NCBI RefSeq assembly: GCF_014639275.1
Contig: NZ_BMFW01000001.1
Span: 200,468-264,467 of the forward strand
Source: Arthrobacter liuii
GTDB lineage: Bacteria; Actinomycetota; Actinomycetes; Actinomycetales; Micrococcaceae
Length of the DNA stretch: 64,000 nt
Direction: 5' to 3'
Within the stretch, counting starts at the first letter, position 1; each line of letters begins with the position of its first letter. The translations under genes were made by a program, and so were the position numbers. Below, piece after piece: positions 42,787-52,093 of this stretch. Under the pieces are notes generated by a model, which ran no database searches, was not told the origin of the DNA, and saw nothing but the letters and a program-made list of their open reading frames with translations.

Positions 42787-43659
42787 ATGTCCGCTCCGGC
42801 ACCCACACCGTCCACCTCCGCCGCAACCCGCATCGTCATTGCCGGCGCCGGCCCCGCTGCCCAGGCCCTTGTGGCGCAGCTGGACCGCGCCCGGTTCACC
42901 GGCACCATCACCGTACTGAGCAACCGGGATGACACCCCTACGGAACTGCTGGAGCTGGCCATGCTGCCCCAGGTCTCCGTCCGCTTCGGCCAGCCTGCCA
43001 GCCACATCGACGCCGTCAACCGGACCGTGGCAACGGCGGACGGCATGGAATTCGCCTACGACCAGCTGGTTATCGCCACCGGATCGGCCCCCGTCGCAAG
43101 CCCGGTGGACGGTGCTGGACAGTGCCTGAGCTACGCCACCATCGACGACGCACCCCGCGTCGCGAAGGGCATACAAAAAGTGGCCCGGGAGCTGGGGCGG
43201 CGCCCGGTGGGGATCCTGGTAGGCACAGGCGCGGCGGCCGGACAGGCCGAGGCAGTCCTGCGGGCCAAGGGCGTCCGGCCCATCCGCACCACCGCCCGGC
43301 CGGCCGCCATCATCCCCGCCGTCGTGTCGGGCGGATCCGCCTCCCGGCAGGCCGCGTCCGCCGTGGTCTTCGAGGACGGCAGCAGCATGACCGGAGACCT
43401 GGTTGTCCTGGCCGAGGAACGGGTCTCCCGCGACGGCTTGGCAGCCAGCGCCGGCCTGCAGACCGCAGCCGGGGGTGGCATCGTGATCAGCCGGGACTAC
43501 CGCAGCTCCGTCCCGGGGATCTGGGCGATTGGGGATGCAGCGGCGTTCGACGGCGTACGGCTGGGCTTGCTGGTGGCGGCCGCTTCGGCGGCAGGCGCCT
43601 GCGCCACCCAGCTGCTGACCGAGGCATCCGCAGCGCCGGCCCTTCAGGCGGCGGCCTAA
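42787..43659 (+). CDS. Short FAD/NAD(P)-binding protein, miniature NirB-like flavoprotein
   Basis: 290 residues, about 40% shorter than ordinary NirB N-terminal or NasB flavoprotein halves. It keeps the first dinucleotide loop (VIAGAGPAAQAL), the FDxLVIATGS-type motif (YDQLVIATGSAP), a second nucleotide loop (LVGTGAAAGQAEAVL) and the FAD end motif (IWAIGDAAA). It lacks the YDRVxLSK segment and has a shortened NAD domain and no BFD or reductase domain. ATG at 42787 with GAAAGG 8 bases upstream. It stands alone between nnaR and deoC but carries the nitrate-regulon promoter geometry. A redox partner or an assembly or sensing protein for nitrite reduction is possible (inference); no family function is known to me. 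Confidence 0.75.
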   Translation: MSAPAPTPSTSAATRIVIAGAGPAAQALVAQLDRARFTGTITVLSNRDDTPTELLELAMLPQVSVRFGQPASHIDAVNRTVATADGMEFAYDQLVIATGSAPVASPVDGAGQCLSYATIDDAPRVAKGIQKVARELGRRPVGILVGTGAAAGQAEAVLRAKGVRPIRTTARPAAIIPAVVSGGSASRQAASAVVFEDGSSMTGDLVVLAEERVSRDGLAASAGLQTAAGGGIVISRDYRSSVPGIWAIGDAAAFDGVRLGLLVAAASAAGACATQLLTEASAAPALQAAA

Positions 43660-43831
43660 GCGGCATGCCTCGCTGCCGGCGTCCTGCCTGCGTGGGGGTT
43701 TGCTGCGTGGAGGCCTGCTGCGGTGCGGTGGCGCCCTGGCGGTGCCCGCCGGCGAGGGCACTCCGCTGTGACAAGATGGTTCCCGAAACCGAGTCAACGC
43801 CGGGCCTAAGAAGCCCTTCGAGAGGACCATC

Positions 43832-44551
43832 ATGAGCAACGAAGCCACCGTTCACGCAGGGAACACTGGTGCGGCCGGGCCCGCGAACATCGCCTCCTAC
43901 ATCGACCACACGCTGCTCAAGCCCGAAGCCTCTGAAGCGGACGTGCTGAGGGTGTGCGCCGAGGCAGCGGAGTACGGGTTCAAGTCGGTCTGCGTCAACC
44001 CCCTCTGGGTCAAGACCGTCAATACCGCGCTCAAGGGTTCCGGCGTCCTGGCCTGCTCCGTGGTCGGTTTCCCCCTGGGAGCCACGCCCACGGACGTGAA
44101 GTCGTTCGAAGCCCGCGGCGCCGTGCTGGACGGCGCGGATGAAGTGGACATGGTGATCAACATTGCCGCTGCGCGGGCCGGCGACAAGGGGGCCGTGACG
44201 GAGGACATCGCTGCCGTCGCGGAGACCGTGCACGCGGGGGGAGCCATCCTGAAAGTCATCATCGAAACAGCCCTCCTGACGGATGGGCAGAAGGTGCTGG
44301 CCTGCCAGGCGGCCGTGGAGGCCGGGGCGGACTTCGTGAAGACCTCTACGGGCTTCAACGGCGGCGGCGCCACCGTTGAAGACGTGGCCCTGATGCGCAG
44401 GATCGTGGGCCCGGACCTGGGGGTCAAGGCCTCCGGCGGCGTACGGTCCCTGGCTGACGCGCAGGCTATGATTGCAGCAGGTGCAACACGAATTGGTGCC
44501 AGCTCCGGGATTGCCATTGTCAAGGGTGAACAGGGTTCAGCCGCTTACTGA
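43832..44551 (+). CDS. deoC: Deoxyribose-phosphate aldolase
   Basis: 239 residues, class I aldolase TIM barrel. Splits 2-deoxyribose-5-phosphate to acetaldehyde and glyceraldehyde-3-phosphate. The Schiff-base Lys is in DFVKTSTGF, the proton-relay Lys in GVKASGG, and the conserved [10 protein letters not shown] (residues 24-33) is present. It is the end of the deoxynucleoside salvage route that punA and the mutase start, but the nitrite cluster lies between them here. A small membrane-protein gene follows by 51 bases, ended by a strong hairpin. Confidence 0.94.
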   Translation: MSNEATVHAGNTGAAGPANIASYIDHTLLKPEASEADVLRVCAEAAEYGFKSVCVNPLWVKTVNTALKGSGVLACSVVGFPLGATPTDVKSFEARGAVLDGADEVDMVINIAAARAGDKGAVTEDIAAVAETVHAGGAILKVIIETALLTDGQKVLACQAAVEAGADFVKTSTGFNGGGATVEDVALMRRIVGPDLGVKASGGVRSLADAQAMIAAGATRIGASSGIAIVKGEQGSAAY

Positions 44552-44602
44552 CGGAACCGGAAGCCGGCACAGACCAAGCCCCGCGGGGCCGAGGAGGAAC
44601 AC

Positions 44603-44866
44603 ATGTCCAGCCAGATCAACGCGTCCAGCCGGGACACGGCGTCGAACCAGGAATCCGTCCGGACCCCGCAGAACGAAAACAACCTCGCCACCAGCGTGGT
44701 CCTGTTCGTGATCTGCTTCGCCCTGTTCCTGGGCGCCATCTACTCGCTGTCCTTCCTCAGCCTGGGAAACCCGTGGCCCATGGCCGTCTGCCTGGTCCTG
44801 TTCGCGCTGGCGTTCTGGATTCCGCAGACCATCCTGGGCCGCTCCGACTCCGCAGGCGAGCACTGA
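44603..44866 (+). CDS. Small two-helix membrane protein of unknown function
   Basis: 87 residues: a polar Asn/Ser-rich N-terminus (1-27), then two hydrophobic segments (about 29-50 and 60-78) and a short charged tail. GAGGAGGAA is upstream of the ATG at good spacing. It is probably co-transcribed with deoC. I do not recognise a family; small proteins of this kind are common in Micrococcaceae. Followed by a 14-bp terminator stem. Confidence 0.75.
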   Translation: MSSQINASSRDTASNQESVRTPQNENNLATSVVLFVICFALFLGAIYSLSFLSLGNPWPMAVCLVLFALAFWIPQTILGRSDSAGEH

Positions 44867-44892
44867 CCCCCGGCTGAACAGCAGCAAAAGCG

Positions 44893-44923
44893 AACGGACC
44901 CCGGACAATGTCCGGGGTCCGTT
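44893..44923. terminator. Bidirectional terminator, 14-bp stem with 3-nt loop
   Basis: Arms 44893-44906 and 44910-44923 are perfectly complementary around AAT. It lies between the small membrane-protein gene and the convergent YdjM-like gene. Confidence 0.85.
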
Positions 44924-44954
44924 GCTGTCTGCTGGAACTTCACTGCCCCAGTTG

Positions 44955-45767
44955 CTAGAACCAGAGCCTGATCCAGGCGCCCGCGGCAGCCGCCACGCGG
45001 GCCCAGTGGTGCTGGGCGATCGCCCATCCCGCCATTGACAGGCCCACCATGGCGTAGGCACTCACTGGGATCAGCACCAGCCACTCCCGCTTGGAACCGG
45101 CACGCCCCAAAAGGGGTACGGAGAGCGCCCCGTTGGCGCGCCAGACGTTCCGCAGCAGGGGCATCCTGCGCAGCATCTTCGGCGGCCGGACCACCAGCGG
45201 CCACAGCAGCGGCACTCCCCCGGTGGTGATGAGGTCGCCCACGATGTGCACCGCCACCCCGATCAGCATCGATGTGGGCAGCCACGTCCACTGCTCCGGC
45301 GCATACACCGTGACAAGGCCCGCCATGGCCAGCGCGACGATCCAGTTCGAGATGAAGCCCGACTTCGGAAAAAGCTTCAACGCCTTGGCCGCTATGTTGA
45401 TCATGAACATGCACAGCAGCCCGGCACCCACGGACAACAGCCCCCACTGCGTCTGCACCTGAACCTGCCCGGCCAGGGTCGCCAGCAGCACAAAGAACGC
45501 AGCACCGAGCACGGAGTGTGTCCCCTGCCGGTGGCCGCCGCTGGCGTTTTCAATGCCGCGCGCGATCACGTTGGACAGCGGCGGCAGCGAGTGGGCCACA
45601 GTGCTTGACCGGTGGTCCCAGTCGCACACCAGCGCCGTCCCCGCCGTCGCCATGCCGCCGATAAGGATGCCGGTGGGATCCAGCGGGTACCAGCCCAGCG
45701 TGTAGGGGCTGGTGGACGCGACAGCTACCCACGCCGCGGCTCCCGACGCGGCGTGGTGTCCTCCCAT
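44955..45767 (-). CDS. YdjM-like membrane-bound metal-dependent hydrolase
   Basis: 270 residues, multispanning (about six to seven segments). It has the histidine/aspartate set of the YdjM/DUF457 family: GGHHAASG at the start, CDWDHRSSTVAHS, GGHRQGTHS and VHIVGDLITTGG. These probably bind a metal near the membrane surface. Family substrates are unknown; members in Gram-negative bacteria are DNA-damage regulated. The ATG at 45767 lies 6 bases after the mfd stop, so it is co-transcribed with mfd; a TTG just before it is less likely. Pairing with a repair gene fits the LexA link of the family (inference). Confidence 0.85.
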   Translation of the reverse strand: MGGHHAASGAAAWVAVASTSPYTLGWYPLDPTGILIGGMATAGTALVCDWDHRSSTVAHSLPPLSNVIARGIENASGGHRQGTHSVLGAAFFVLLATLAGQVQVQTQWGLLSVGAGLLCMFMINIAAKALKLFPKSGFISNWIVALAMAGLVTVYAPEQWTWLPTSMLIGVAVHIVGDLITTGGVPLLWPLVVRPPKMLRRMPLLRNVWRANGALSVPLLGRAGSKREWLVLIPVSAYAMVGLSMAGWAIAQHHWARVAAAAGAWIRLWF

Positions 45768-45773
45768 CAAGTG

Positions 45774-48700
45774 CTAACTCACCACCAGTGGCGCGTCGGA
45801 GAAGATGTTCCGGATCACGCCGTTGGCCCACTCCAGGATCTCCGCGTCCTGCAGGTCCCTGCCGCCGATCCGCGCTGTCTTGGGCTTGGGGATGAGGACG
45901 GCGTCCAGGGCAGGCTTGGACTGCGAGCCCGGGTACATCCGGTTCAAGCGCATGATTTTGGACTCCGGCAGGGTGGCCGGGGAGAACTTGATGAAGTTGC
46001 CCTGGAGTGCCACATCGGACAGGCCGGCTTCGCGCGCGCCAACGCGGAACCGGGCCACTGCCACCAGGTTCTGCGCCGGAAGCGGCAGGTCGCCGTAGCG
46101 GTCCACGAGTTCGGCCTGGACTTCGTCGATGGCCTCGTTGGTGAGGGCGGCGGCAAGCTTCCGGTAGGCCTCCAGGCGCAGCCGCTCGCCGGGCACGTAG
46201 TCGTGCGGCAGGTGGGCGTTGACCGGCAGTTCGATCTTCATCTCCGCCGCCTTCTCTTCTGCCTCGCCCCGGAAGTCCGCCACGGCTTCACCCACAAGGC
46301 GGATGTACAGGTCGAAGCCCACGCCCTGGATGTGGCCGGACTGTTCGCCGCCCAGCAGGTTGCCGGCACCGCGGATTTCGAGGTCCTTCATGGCCAGCTG
46401 CATGCCTGCGCCGAGTTCGTTATGCGCGGCCACGGCCTTGAGCCGTTCCAGTGCCACCTCGCCCAGCGGCTTTTCCGATGGGTAGAGGAAGTAGGCGTAG
46501 GCGCGTTCACGGCCACGGCCCACACGGCCGCGGAGCTGGTGCAGCTGGGACAGGCCGTATTTGTCCGCCCCGTCCACGATCAGGGTATTGGCGTTGGAGA
46601 TGTCCAGGCCGGTCTCGATGATGGTGGTGCACACCAGCACGTCGAAGCGCCGTTCCCAGAAGTCAACAATGATCTGCTCCAGGCGGCTCTCGGACATTTT
46701 TCCGTGCGCCACCTCCACCCTCGCCTCGGGCACCAGTTCGCGGATCTTCGCGGCGGTCCGCTCGATGGTGGACACGCGGTTGTGGACCAGGAAGACCTGT
46801 CCCTCGCGCATCAGCTCACGGCGGATGGCGGCGGAGGTCTGCTTGTCCGTGTACGGGCCCACGTAGGTCAGCACCGGGTGGCGCTCCTCCGGCGGGGTGG
46901 CCAGGGTGGAGGTTTCCCGGATCCCCGTGAGGGACATCTCCAGGGTGCGGGGAATCGGGGTGGCGCTCATGGCCAGGACGTCCACGTTGGTGCGCATTTT
47001 CTTGAGCGCTTCCTTGTGCTCCACGCCGAAGCGCTGTTCCTCGTCCACGATGACCAGGCCGAGGTCCTTGAATTCGAAGTCCTTGGACAGCAGCCTGTGC
47101 GTGCCGATCACCACGTCCACGGCACCGCTCTTGACGCCGTCCGAGGTTTCCTTCGACTCCTTGGCCGACTGGAACCGGGACAGCGGCTTCACCCGCAGCG
47201 GGAAGCCAGAGAACCGTTCGGTGAAGGTTTCGTAGTGCTGCTGGGCCAGCAGCGTGGTGGGTACCAGCACGGCCACCTGCTTGCCGTCCTGCACGGCTTT
47301 GAAGGCAGCGCGCACCGCGATTTCGGTCTTGCCGTAGCCAACGTCGCCGGACACCAGCCGGTCCATGGGAATCTCCCGCTCCATGTCCGCCTTGACCTCG
47401 TTGATGGTGGTCAGCTGGTCGGGGGTCTCCACATACGGGAAGGCCTCCTCCAGTTCACGCTGCCACGGAGTATCGGGACCGAACGCGTGGCCGCGGGAGG
47501 CTATCCGGGCCGAGTACAGCCGGATCAGCTCGCCGGCGATCTCCTTGACGGCCTTGCGCGCCTTGGACTTGGTGCTGGCCCAGTCCGCGCCGCCCATCTT
47601 GCTCAGGACCGGGGTGTCGCCGCCCACGTAGCGGGTCACCTGGTCCAACTGGTCCGTGGGCACGAACAGCCGGTCCCCGGGCGCGCCGCGCTTGGCCGGC
47701 GCATACTCCAGGACCAGGTATTCGCGCACCCCGTCACCGCCACCGGCCACCTTGCGCTGGATCAGTTCCACGAACCGGCCGATGCCGTGCTGTTCGTGGA
47801 CCACATGGTCCCCGGCCACCAGTTGCAGGGGGTCGACGGCGTTGCGCCGTTTGGAGGGCATGCGCCGCATGTCCTTGGTGGACCCGGCGGAGGTGCGCCC
47901 CAGCAGGTCCGCTTCGGTGAGCAGGCCAAGTTTGAGGCCGTCCAGCACAAAACCGCGGCCGACGGCGGCAGTGGTCACCTCGATGATGCCCGCCTGGGGC
48001 TCGTGGTCCAGGCTGTCCACGCGGGCGCAGGGGATGTCGTTTTCGTGGAAGAGTTCCGCCAGGCGCTGGGCAGGGCCGGGGCCTTCGGTGGCCACCACGA
48101 TCCGCCACTGGTCGCGGACATGTGAACCGATGAAGTCCATCATCTCGGCAACGTCGCCCTGGTATCCGCGGGGTTCCCGGGCGTGCAGGTTCAGGACGTC
48201 GATCTCGGGCAGCAGTTCTGTGTCCTGCGCCAGGGAGGTGATGGACCACCAGGAGACGCCGTGTGCCAGGGCGGACCCACGGGTTTCGGCCAGCGAGCGG
48301 AAGCTCGCCGAGTGAAGCGCGGCGGACGCCTGCGAGCTGAGGTCCAAAGGCGCCGATCCGCCGTCGGACGCAGTGGACCAGGCCGCCTCAAGGAATTCCT
48401 CGTTGGTGGCGGCGAGGTCGTGGGCGCGGGTGCGGACCTTCTCCGGTTCAATCACCACGGCGATGGAGTCCGCGGGCAGCTGGTCCACGAACGGAACCAT
48501 CGCGTCCACCAGCACCGGCGCCAGGGACTCCATGCCCTCCACCGCGATGCCGCCGGCGATCTTTTCCAGCATGTCCGCCGCGGCGGGAAGCTGGGCCTTC
48601 AGGGTGGCTGCGCGGGACATCACGGAGGGGGTGATGAGGATTTCGCGGCACGGCGGGGCGTGCAGCTCCGTCGGGTGGTGGATTCCGGGCGCGGACAGCG

Positions 48701-49478
48701 AGCGCTGGTCGGCCACGGCAAACCAGCGCATCTGGTCCACCTCGTCCCCGAAGAACTCCACCCTGATGGGATGGTCCTCCGTGGGCGGGAAGACGTCGAT
48801 GATGCCGCCGCGTACGGCAAACTCGCCGCGGTGTGTGACCATGTCCACGCGTGCATAGGCGGCATCGGCGAGGCTCTTCACGACGCTGGAAAACGGGACG
48901 TCCTGGCCTACCTTCAGCGTGACCGGAACCAGGTCGCCCAAACCGGCCACCACCGGCTGGACCACGGCGCGAACGGGCGCGACGACGACCCGAAGCCGGC
49001 CCGCCGTCGAACTTTCCGGATGGGCGAGGCGGCGCAGCACGGACAGCCGGCGGCCTACGGTGTCCGATCGCGGGGAAAGCCGCTCGTGCGGGAGCGTCTC
49101 CCAGCTGGGAAACTCGGCCACCGAATCCGCGGGAAGGTAGGCGCGCAGGGCTGCTGACAGGTCTTCGGCCTCGCGGCCGGTTGCCGTCACAGCCAGCACC
49201 ACGCCAGGCCCTGCGCCGTCCTGTCCTGCAAGCGCGGCCGCGAGCCCGTCCGCCATTTCCGCCAGCAGGACGGGACGCAGGCCGGCGGGAGCACTGATCT
49301 GGTAATCCTGCCCCCGGACGTCGAAGCCACGGGCGGCCTCGGCGCGGACGCGCGCGAAGGTCTGGTCCGGCGCCAGCGCGCGGCGCAGTCCGTCCAGCGA
49401 CGCGGCCGTGCTGGATTTACCGGCGCGGGATGTGCCTTTGCTGGATGTGCCGGCGTCGGACTGGCCGGGAAGACTCAT
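45774..49478 (-). CDS. mfd: Transcription-repair coupling factor
   Basis: 1234 residues, normal Mfd length plus a ~40-residue Ser-rich N-terminus. It removes RNA polymerase stalled at DNA lesions and recruits UvrA. The UvrB-like N-terminal module, the RNA polymerase-interacting domain (about 515-600), the RecG-like helicase core with Walker A GDVGYGKTE and the DEEQ box, the TRG motif (PERRFDV-like EERHPV..., then the GRVGR helicase motif VI) and the C-terminal UvrA-binding-inhibiting D7 region can all be followed. The ATG at 49478 has AGGAG 8 bases upstream; an in-frame ATG at 49502 is possible. A TAGGCT -10 candidate on the minus strand is at 49565-49560. Confidence 0.96.
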   Translation of the reverse strand: MSLPGQSDAGTSSKGTSRAGKSSTAASLDGLRRALAPDQTFARVRAEAARGFDVRGQDYQISAPAGLRPVLLAEMADGLAAALAGQDGAGPGVVLAVTATGREAEDLSAALRAYLPADSVAEFPSWETLPHERLSPRSDTVGRRLSVLRRLAHPESSTAGRLRVVVAPVRAVVQPVVAGLGDLVPVTLKVGQDVPFSSVVKSLADAAYARVDMVTHRGEFAVRGGIIDVFPPTEDHPIRVEFFGDEVDQMRWFAVADQRSLSAPGIHHPTELHAPPCREILITPSVMSRAATLKAQLPAAADMLEKIAGGIAVEGMESLAPVLVDAMVPFVDQLPADSIAVVIEPEKVRTRAHDLAATNEEFLEAAWSTASDGGSAPLDLSSQASAALHSASFRSLAETRGSALAHGVSWWSITSLAQDTELLPEIDVLNLHAREPRGYQGDVAEMMDFIGSHVRDQWRIVVATEGPGPAQRLAELFHENDIPCARVDSLDHEPQAGIIEVTTAAVGRGFVLDGLKLGLLTEADLLGRTSAGSTKDMRRMPSKRRNAVDPLQLVAGDHVVHEQHGIGRFVELIQRKVAGGGDGVREYLVLEYAPAKRGAPGDRLFVPTDQLDQVTRYVGGDTPVLSKMGGADWASTKSKARKAVKEIAGELIRLYSARIASRGHAFGPDTPWQRELEEAFPYVETPDQLTTINEVKADMEREIPMDRLVSGDVGYGKTEIAVRAAFKAVQDGKQVAVLVPTTLLAQQHYETFTERFSGFPLRVKPLSRFQSAKESKETSDGVKSGAVDVVIGTHRLLSKDFEFKDLGLVIVDEEQRFGVEHKEALKKMRTNVDVLAMSATPIPRTLEMSLTGIRETSTLATPPEERHPVLTYVGPYTDKQTSAAIRRELMREGQVFLVHNRVSTIERTAAKIRELVPEARVEVAHGKMSESRLEQIIVDFWERRFDVLVCTTIIETGLDISNANTLIVDGADKYGLSQLHQLRGRVGRGRERAYAYFLYPSEKPLGEVALERLKAVAAHNELGAGMQLAMKDLEIRGAGNLLGGEQSGHIQGVGFDLYIRLVGEAVADFRGEAEEKAAEMKIELPVNAHLPHDYVPGERLRLEAYRKLAAALTNEAIDEVQAELVDRYGDLPLPAQNLVAVARFRVGAREAGLSDVALQGNFIKFSPATLPESKIMRLNRMYPGSQSKPALDAVLIPKPKTARIGGRDLQDAEILEWANGVIRNIFSDAPLVVS

Positions 49479-49604
49479 GGCAGAAGCTCCTGTGGGGTTC
49501 ATCGAAGGCAAGCAGGCAACGCGAAAACCCGAAATTCGCTGCGAATCCCGGGTACCCCCAGCCTACCGCGCAGGAACGACATGGCAGCGCGGCGTCCGCA
49601 GGCC

Positions 49605-49610
49605 TAGGCT
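49605..49610 (+). promoter_or_regulatory. -10 candidate for the NAD(P)-binding/DUF2867 gene
   Basis: TAGGCT, the same hexamer used before maf and nirB, with a leader of about 130 bases before the ATG at 49749. No -35 is obvious. It is divergent from the mfd candidate 40 bases to the left. Confidence 0.4.
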
Positions 49611-49748
49611 GGCAGGGCCGGGCCATATTCGATCGGAGCGGCAGGCCGGGTGCCGGCAGCCGGTCGGCCAGGTTGCCTCAGCCGTCCAGAAAGGCGGCCG
49701 CTCCGAACCGCCAAGGACAAACAGGTGCCAGGACGAACAGGAGCCAGC

Positions 49749-51254
49749 ATGACCGCAATGAGTGCCCAGCCAACGCCGCAGACCGTCCTCGTCACCGGGG
49801 CCACCGGCTACATCGGCGGGCGGCTGGTGCCCAAGCTGCTGGAAGCAGGCCACACCGTGAAGGTGCTGGTCCGCTCCCCCGACAAGATTGCCGGCGTGCC
49901 GTGGCGGGACAAAGTGGGCGTGGTGGAAAGCAGCCTCGACAACGGCGACGCCCTCCGCGCAGCCCTTGCCGACGTCGACGTCTTCTACTATTTGGTGCAT
50001 TCCATGGCTGCGGGGGCGGGATTCGAAGCGAAGGAAAAGGCGATGGCCAGGACCGCCGCGGATGCCGCTGCGGCGGCCGGGGTACGCCGGATCGTCTATC
50101 TGGGCGGGCTGCACCCGCAGGACGTGGAGCTCTCCACCCACATGCGGTCCCGGGAGGCCGTGGGCAAGGTCTTCCTGGACGGCCCGGTGGATGCCATCGT
50201 TTTCCAGGCGGGCGTGGTGATCGGCTCAGGCTCGGCGTCCTTCGAGATGATCCGCCACCTCGCCGAGACGCTGCCGCTGATGCCGGCACCCAGTTGGGTG
50301 CGCAACCGGATCGAGGCAATCGCCGTGCGCGATGTGCTGTATTACCTCGTGTCGGCCGCGTCGCTGGAGGCCAGCATCAACCGGACCTTCGACATCGGCT
50401 GCCGGCAGGTACTGACGTATGCAGGCATGATGCAGGAGTACGCCGCGGAGGCAGGACTGCCATATAGGCCGGTGCTGGCGCTGCCGGTACCGGCGCCCAA
50501 GCTGGCTGGCATGTGGGTTGCCCTGACCACCCCCATTCCCCTCTCCATGGCCATGCCGCTGGTCCAGTCGCTGCAGCACGACGCAGTGTCCAACGAGCAC
50601 GCGATCGACCAGTACATTCCACAGCCCGACGGCGGCCTGACCCCGTACCGGACGGCGGTGGCCCTGGCGCTGGGCAAGGAGCGGGACGGCCAGGTGGAAA
50701 CCACCTGGGCGAATGCCGGCGCCGCCTCCGATCCGCTCCCCAGCGATCCCGACTGGGCAGGCCACAAGGTCTACATCGACGAACGGACGTTCCACGGCAA
50801 CGTGGACCCGGCAAAAGTCTGGACGGTCATCGAGGGCATCGGAGGACGCAACGGCTGGTATTCGCTGCCCGTGGCCTGGCAGGTCCGTGGCTGGCTGGAC
50901 AAACTGACCGGCGGCGCAGGGCTGCTGCGGGGGCGCCGGCACCCGCACACCCTGGCCGTTGGCGAGGTGGTGGACTGGTGGCGCGTGGAGCGGATCGAGC
51001 ACGGCAGGCTGCTGCGGCTGCGGGCCGAAATGCGTGCACCGGGACGTGCCTGGCTGGAGCTTTCCGTGGAGCCCGACGGCGGGGGCAGCCGCTACCGGCA
51101 GCGCGCCATTTTCTTCCCCAAGGGCCTGAGCGGCCGGCTGTACTGGCTCGCCGTGCTTCCGTTCCACAGCCTGATTTTCCCGGCCATGGCCCGCAACATC
51201 ACCGCAGCGGCGCAAAGACTGGCCAATGCGGAGGCTGCGGCCGCCACCCCGTAG
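49749..51254 (+). CDS. NAD(P)-binding epimerase-like domain fused to DUF2867
   Basis: 501 residues. Residues ~10-300 form an atypical SDR (NmrA/epimerase-like): TGATGYIGGRLVPKLLEAGH nucleotide loop, VLVRSPDKI, and a VFQAGVVIGSGSASFEMIRHL segment. Residues ~330-490 are a DUF2867 domain (VYIDERTFHGNV..., GGRNGWYSLPVAW, WWRVERIEHGRLLRLRAEM), an SRPBCC-like pocket expected to bind a hydrophobic ligand. This two-domain fusion is widespread in actinobacteria but has no defined reaction. The AGGAG site lies 6 bases before the ATG. Single gene; the TAG stop is part of the -10 of the next gene. Confidence 0.85.
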   Translation: MTAMSAQPTPQTVLVTGATGYIGGRLVPKLLEAGHTVKVLVRSPDKIAGVPWRDKVGVVESSLDNGDALRAALADVDVFYYLVHSMAAGAGFEAKEKAMARTAADAAAAAGVRRIVYLGGLHPQDVELSTHMRSREAVGKVFLDGPVDAIVFQAGVVIGSGSASFEMIRHLAETLPLMPAPSWVRNRIEAIAVRDVLYYLVSAASLEASINRTFDIGCRQVLTYAGMMQEYAAEAGLPYRPVLALPVPAPKLAGMWVALTTPIPLSMAMPLVQSLQHDAVSNEHAIDQYIPQPDGGLTPYRTAVALALGKERDGQVETTWANAGAASDPLPSDPDWAGHKVYIDERTFHGNVDPAKVWTVIEGIGGRNGWYSLPVAWQVRGWLDKLTGGAGLLRGRRHPHTLAVGEVVDWWRVERIEHGRLLRLRAEMRAPGRAWLELSVEPDGGGSRYRQRAIFFPKGLSGRLYWLAVLPFHSLIFPAMARNITAAAQRLANAEAAAATP

Positions 51255-51294
51255 GATGTTGGAGGCTTAAACCATTTCCCACGTCCCAGGAGGA
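51252..51294 (+). promoter_or_regulatory. Promoter and ribosome site of the DUF2505 gene
   Basis: TAGGAT (51252-51257) contains the stop codon of the upstream gene. An AGGAGG at 51289-51294 precedes the ATG at 51298, so this message has an ordinary short leader. Confidence 0.5.
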
Positions 51295-51297
51295 CCC

Positions 51298-51795
51298 ATG
51301 GCGCTGAGCGCAACCACCACCCTTCCGCACTCCGTTGACAGCGTTGCCGCTGTGCTGGTTAACGAGGATTTCCAGCGCCATGTCAGCCAACTGGTGGGCG
51401 GCAGCCTGGAGTCCTTCACCGTGGACGGCGACGTCGCCGGGGCCTTCAACACCACCTCCGTGCGCACCCTCCCCACCACGCGGCTGCCCGAAATCGCCCG
51501 GAAGTTCGTGGGCGACCACCTCAAGGTGACCCAGGTCGAAAACTGGGACGCACCCGGCGCGGACGGCTCACGCCAGAGCAACATTTCGCTGAAGATCGCC
51601 GGCGCCCCGGTTGACGTCACCGCCGTCCAGCGGCTGGTGGCCGAGGACGGCGGAACCCGCGTGGAGCTTGAAGGCGCTGTGAAGTCATCCGTTCCGTTCC
51701 TGGGCGGCAAGATCGCCGACGCCGCCGAGCCCATGGTGGCCAAGGCACTGAACCTGCAGGCCGCACAGGCGCAGGCCTGGCTGGAAAGCCACTAG
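51298..51795 (+). CDS. DUF2505-family protein
   Basis: 165 residues with the SRPBCC/START-like pattern of DUF2505: an N-terminal strand and helix (TTLPHSVDSVAAVLVNEDFQ), a long middle of paired strands, and a final amphipathic helix (DAAEPMVAKALNLQAAQAQAWLE). No enzyme motif is seen. These proteins are cytoplasmic and probably bind a hydrophobic ligand. It lies 3 bases before the small SCO4848-like gene and forms an operon with it. Confidence 0.82.
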   Translation: MALSATTTLPHSVDSVAAVLVNEDFQRHVSQLVGGSLESFTVDGDVAGAFNTTSVRTLPTTRLPEIARKFVGDHLKVTQVENWDAPGADGSRQSNISLKIAGAPVDVTAVQRLVAEDGGTRVELEGAVKSSVPFLGGKIADAAEPMVAKALNLQAAQAQAWLESH

Positions 51796-51798
51796 CCC

Positions 51799-52020
51799 AT
51801 GCAGCTTCCCGTCTTCGCCGCGCTGGTCCTGATCGTCGCGGGCGTCTGGTCGCTGGTGGTCTGGCCGCAGTTCCTGCGCCGGGTGATGAAGGACCCCCGT
51901 GCCCGTGATGGAGCCGGCAAGGCAACAAAGTTCCTGACGGTCCATGTGGTGCTGGTGAGCATCTCCATGGTGCTCGGCCTCGCAACTGCAGTGATCGGCG
52001 TCCTGGGCCTGCTGGGCTGA
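51799..52020 (+). CDS. SCO4848-family small membrane protein
   Basis: 73 residues with two membrane segments (about 3-24 and 46-70) linked by a basic WPQFLRRVMKDPRA loop that is typical of the SCO4848 family. The role is unknown. It follows the DUF2505 gene directly, ended by a strong terminator. Confidence 0.82.
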   Translation: MQLPVFAALVLIVAGVWSLVVWPQFLRRVMKDPRARDGAGKATKFLTVHVVLVSISMVLGLATAVIGVLGLLG

Positions 52021-52038
52021 ACCAGCCGTTCTTACACG

Positions 52039-52083
52039 AAACAGCCCCGGGTCTTCCTGATGAAGGAAGGCCCGGGGCTGTTT
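52039..52083. terminator. Bidirectional terminator, long stem with a T run
   Basis: A 13-bp outer stem (52039-52051 with 52071-52083) and a 6-bp inner stem enclose a GATGA loop, followed by TTTT on the plus strand. It lies between the convergent SCO4848-like and sufU genes. Confidence 0.88.
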
Positions 52084-52093
52084 TCTGTTGGGC

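Noticed and set aside
45612..48125. Plus-strand frame of 837 codons
   Set aside because: Antisense shadow of mfd with His/Gly/Val-rich composition and no domain.
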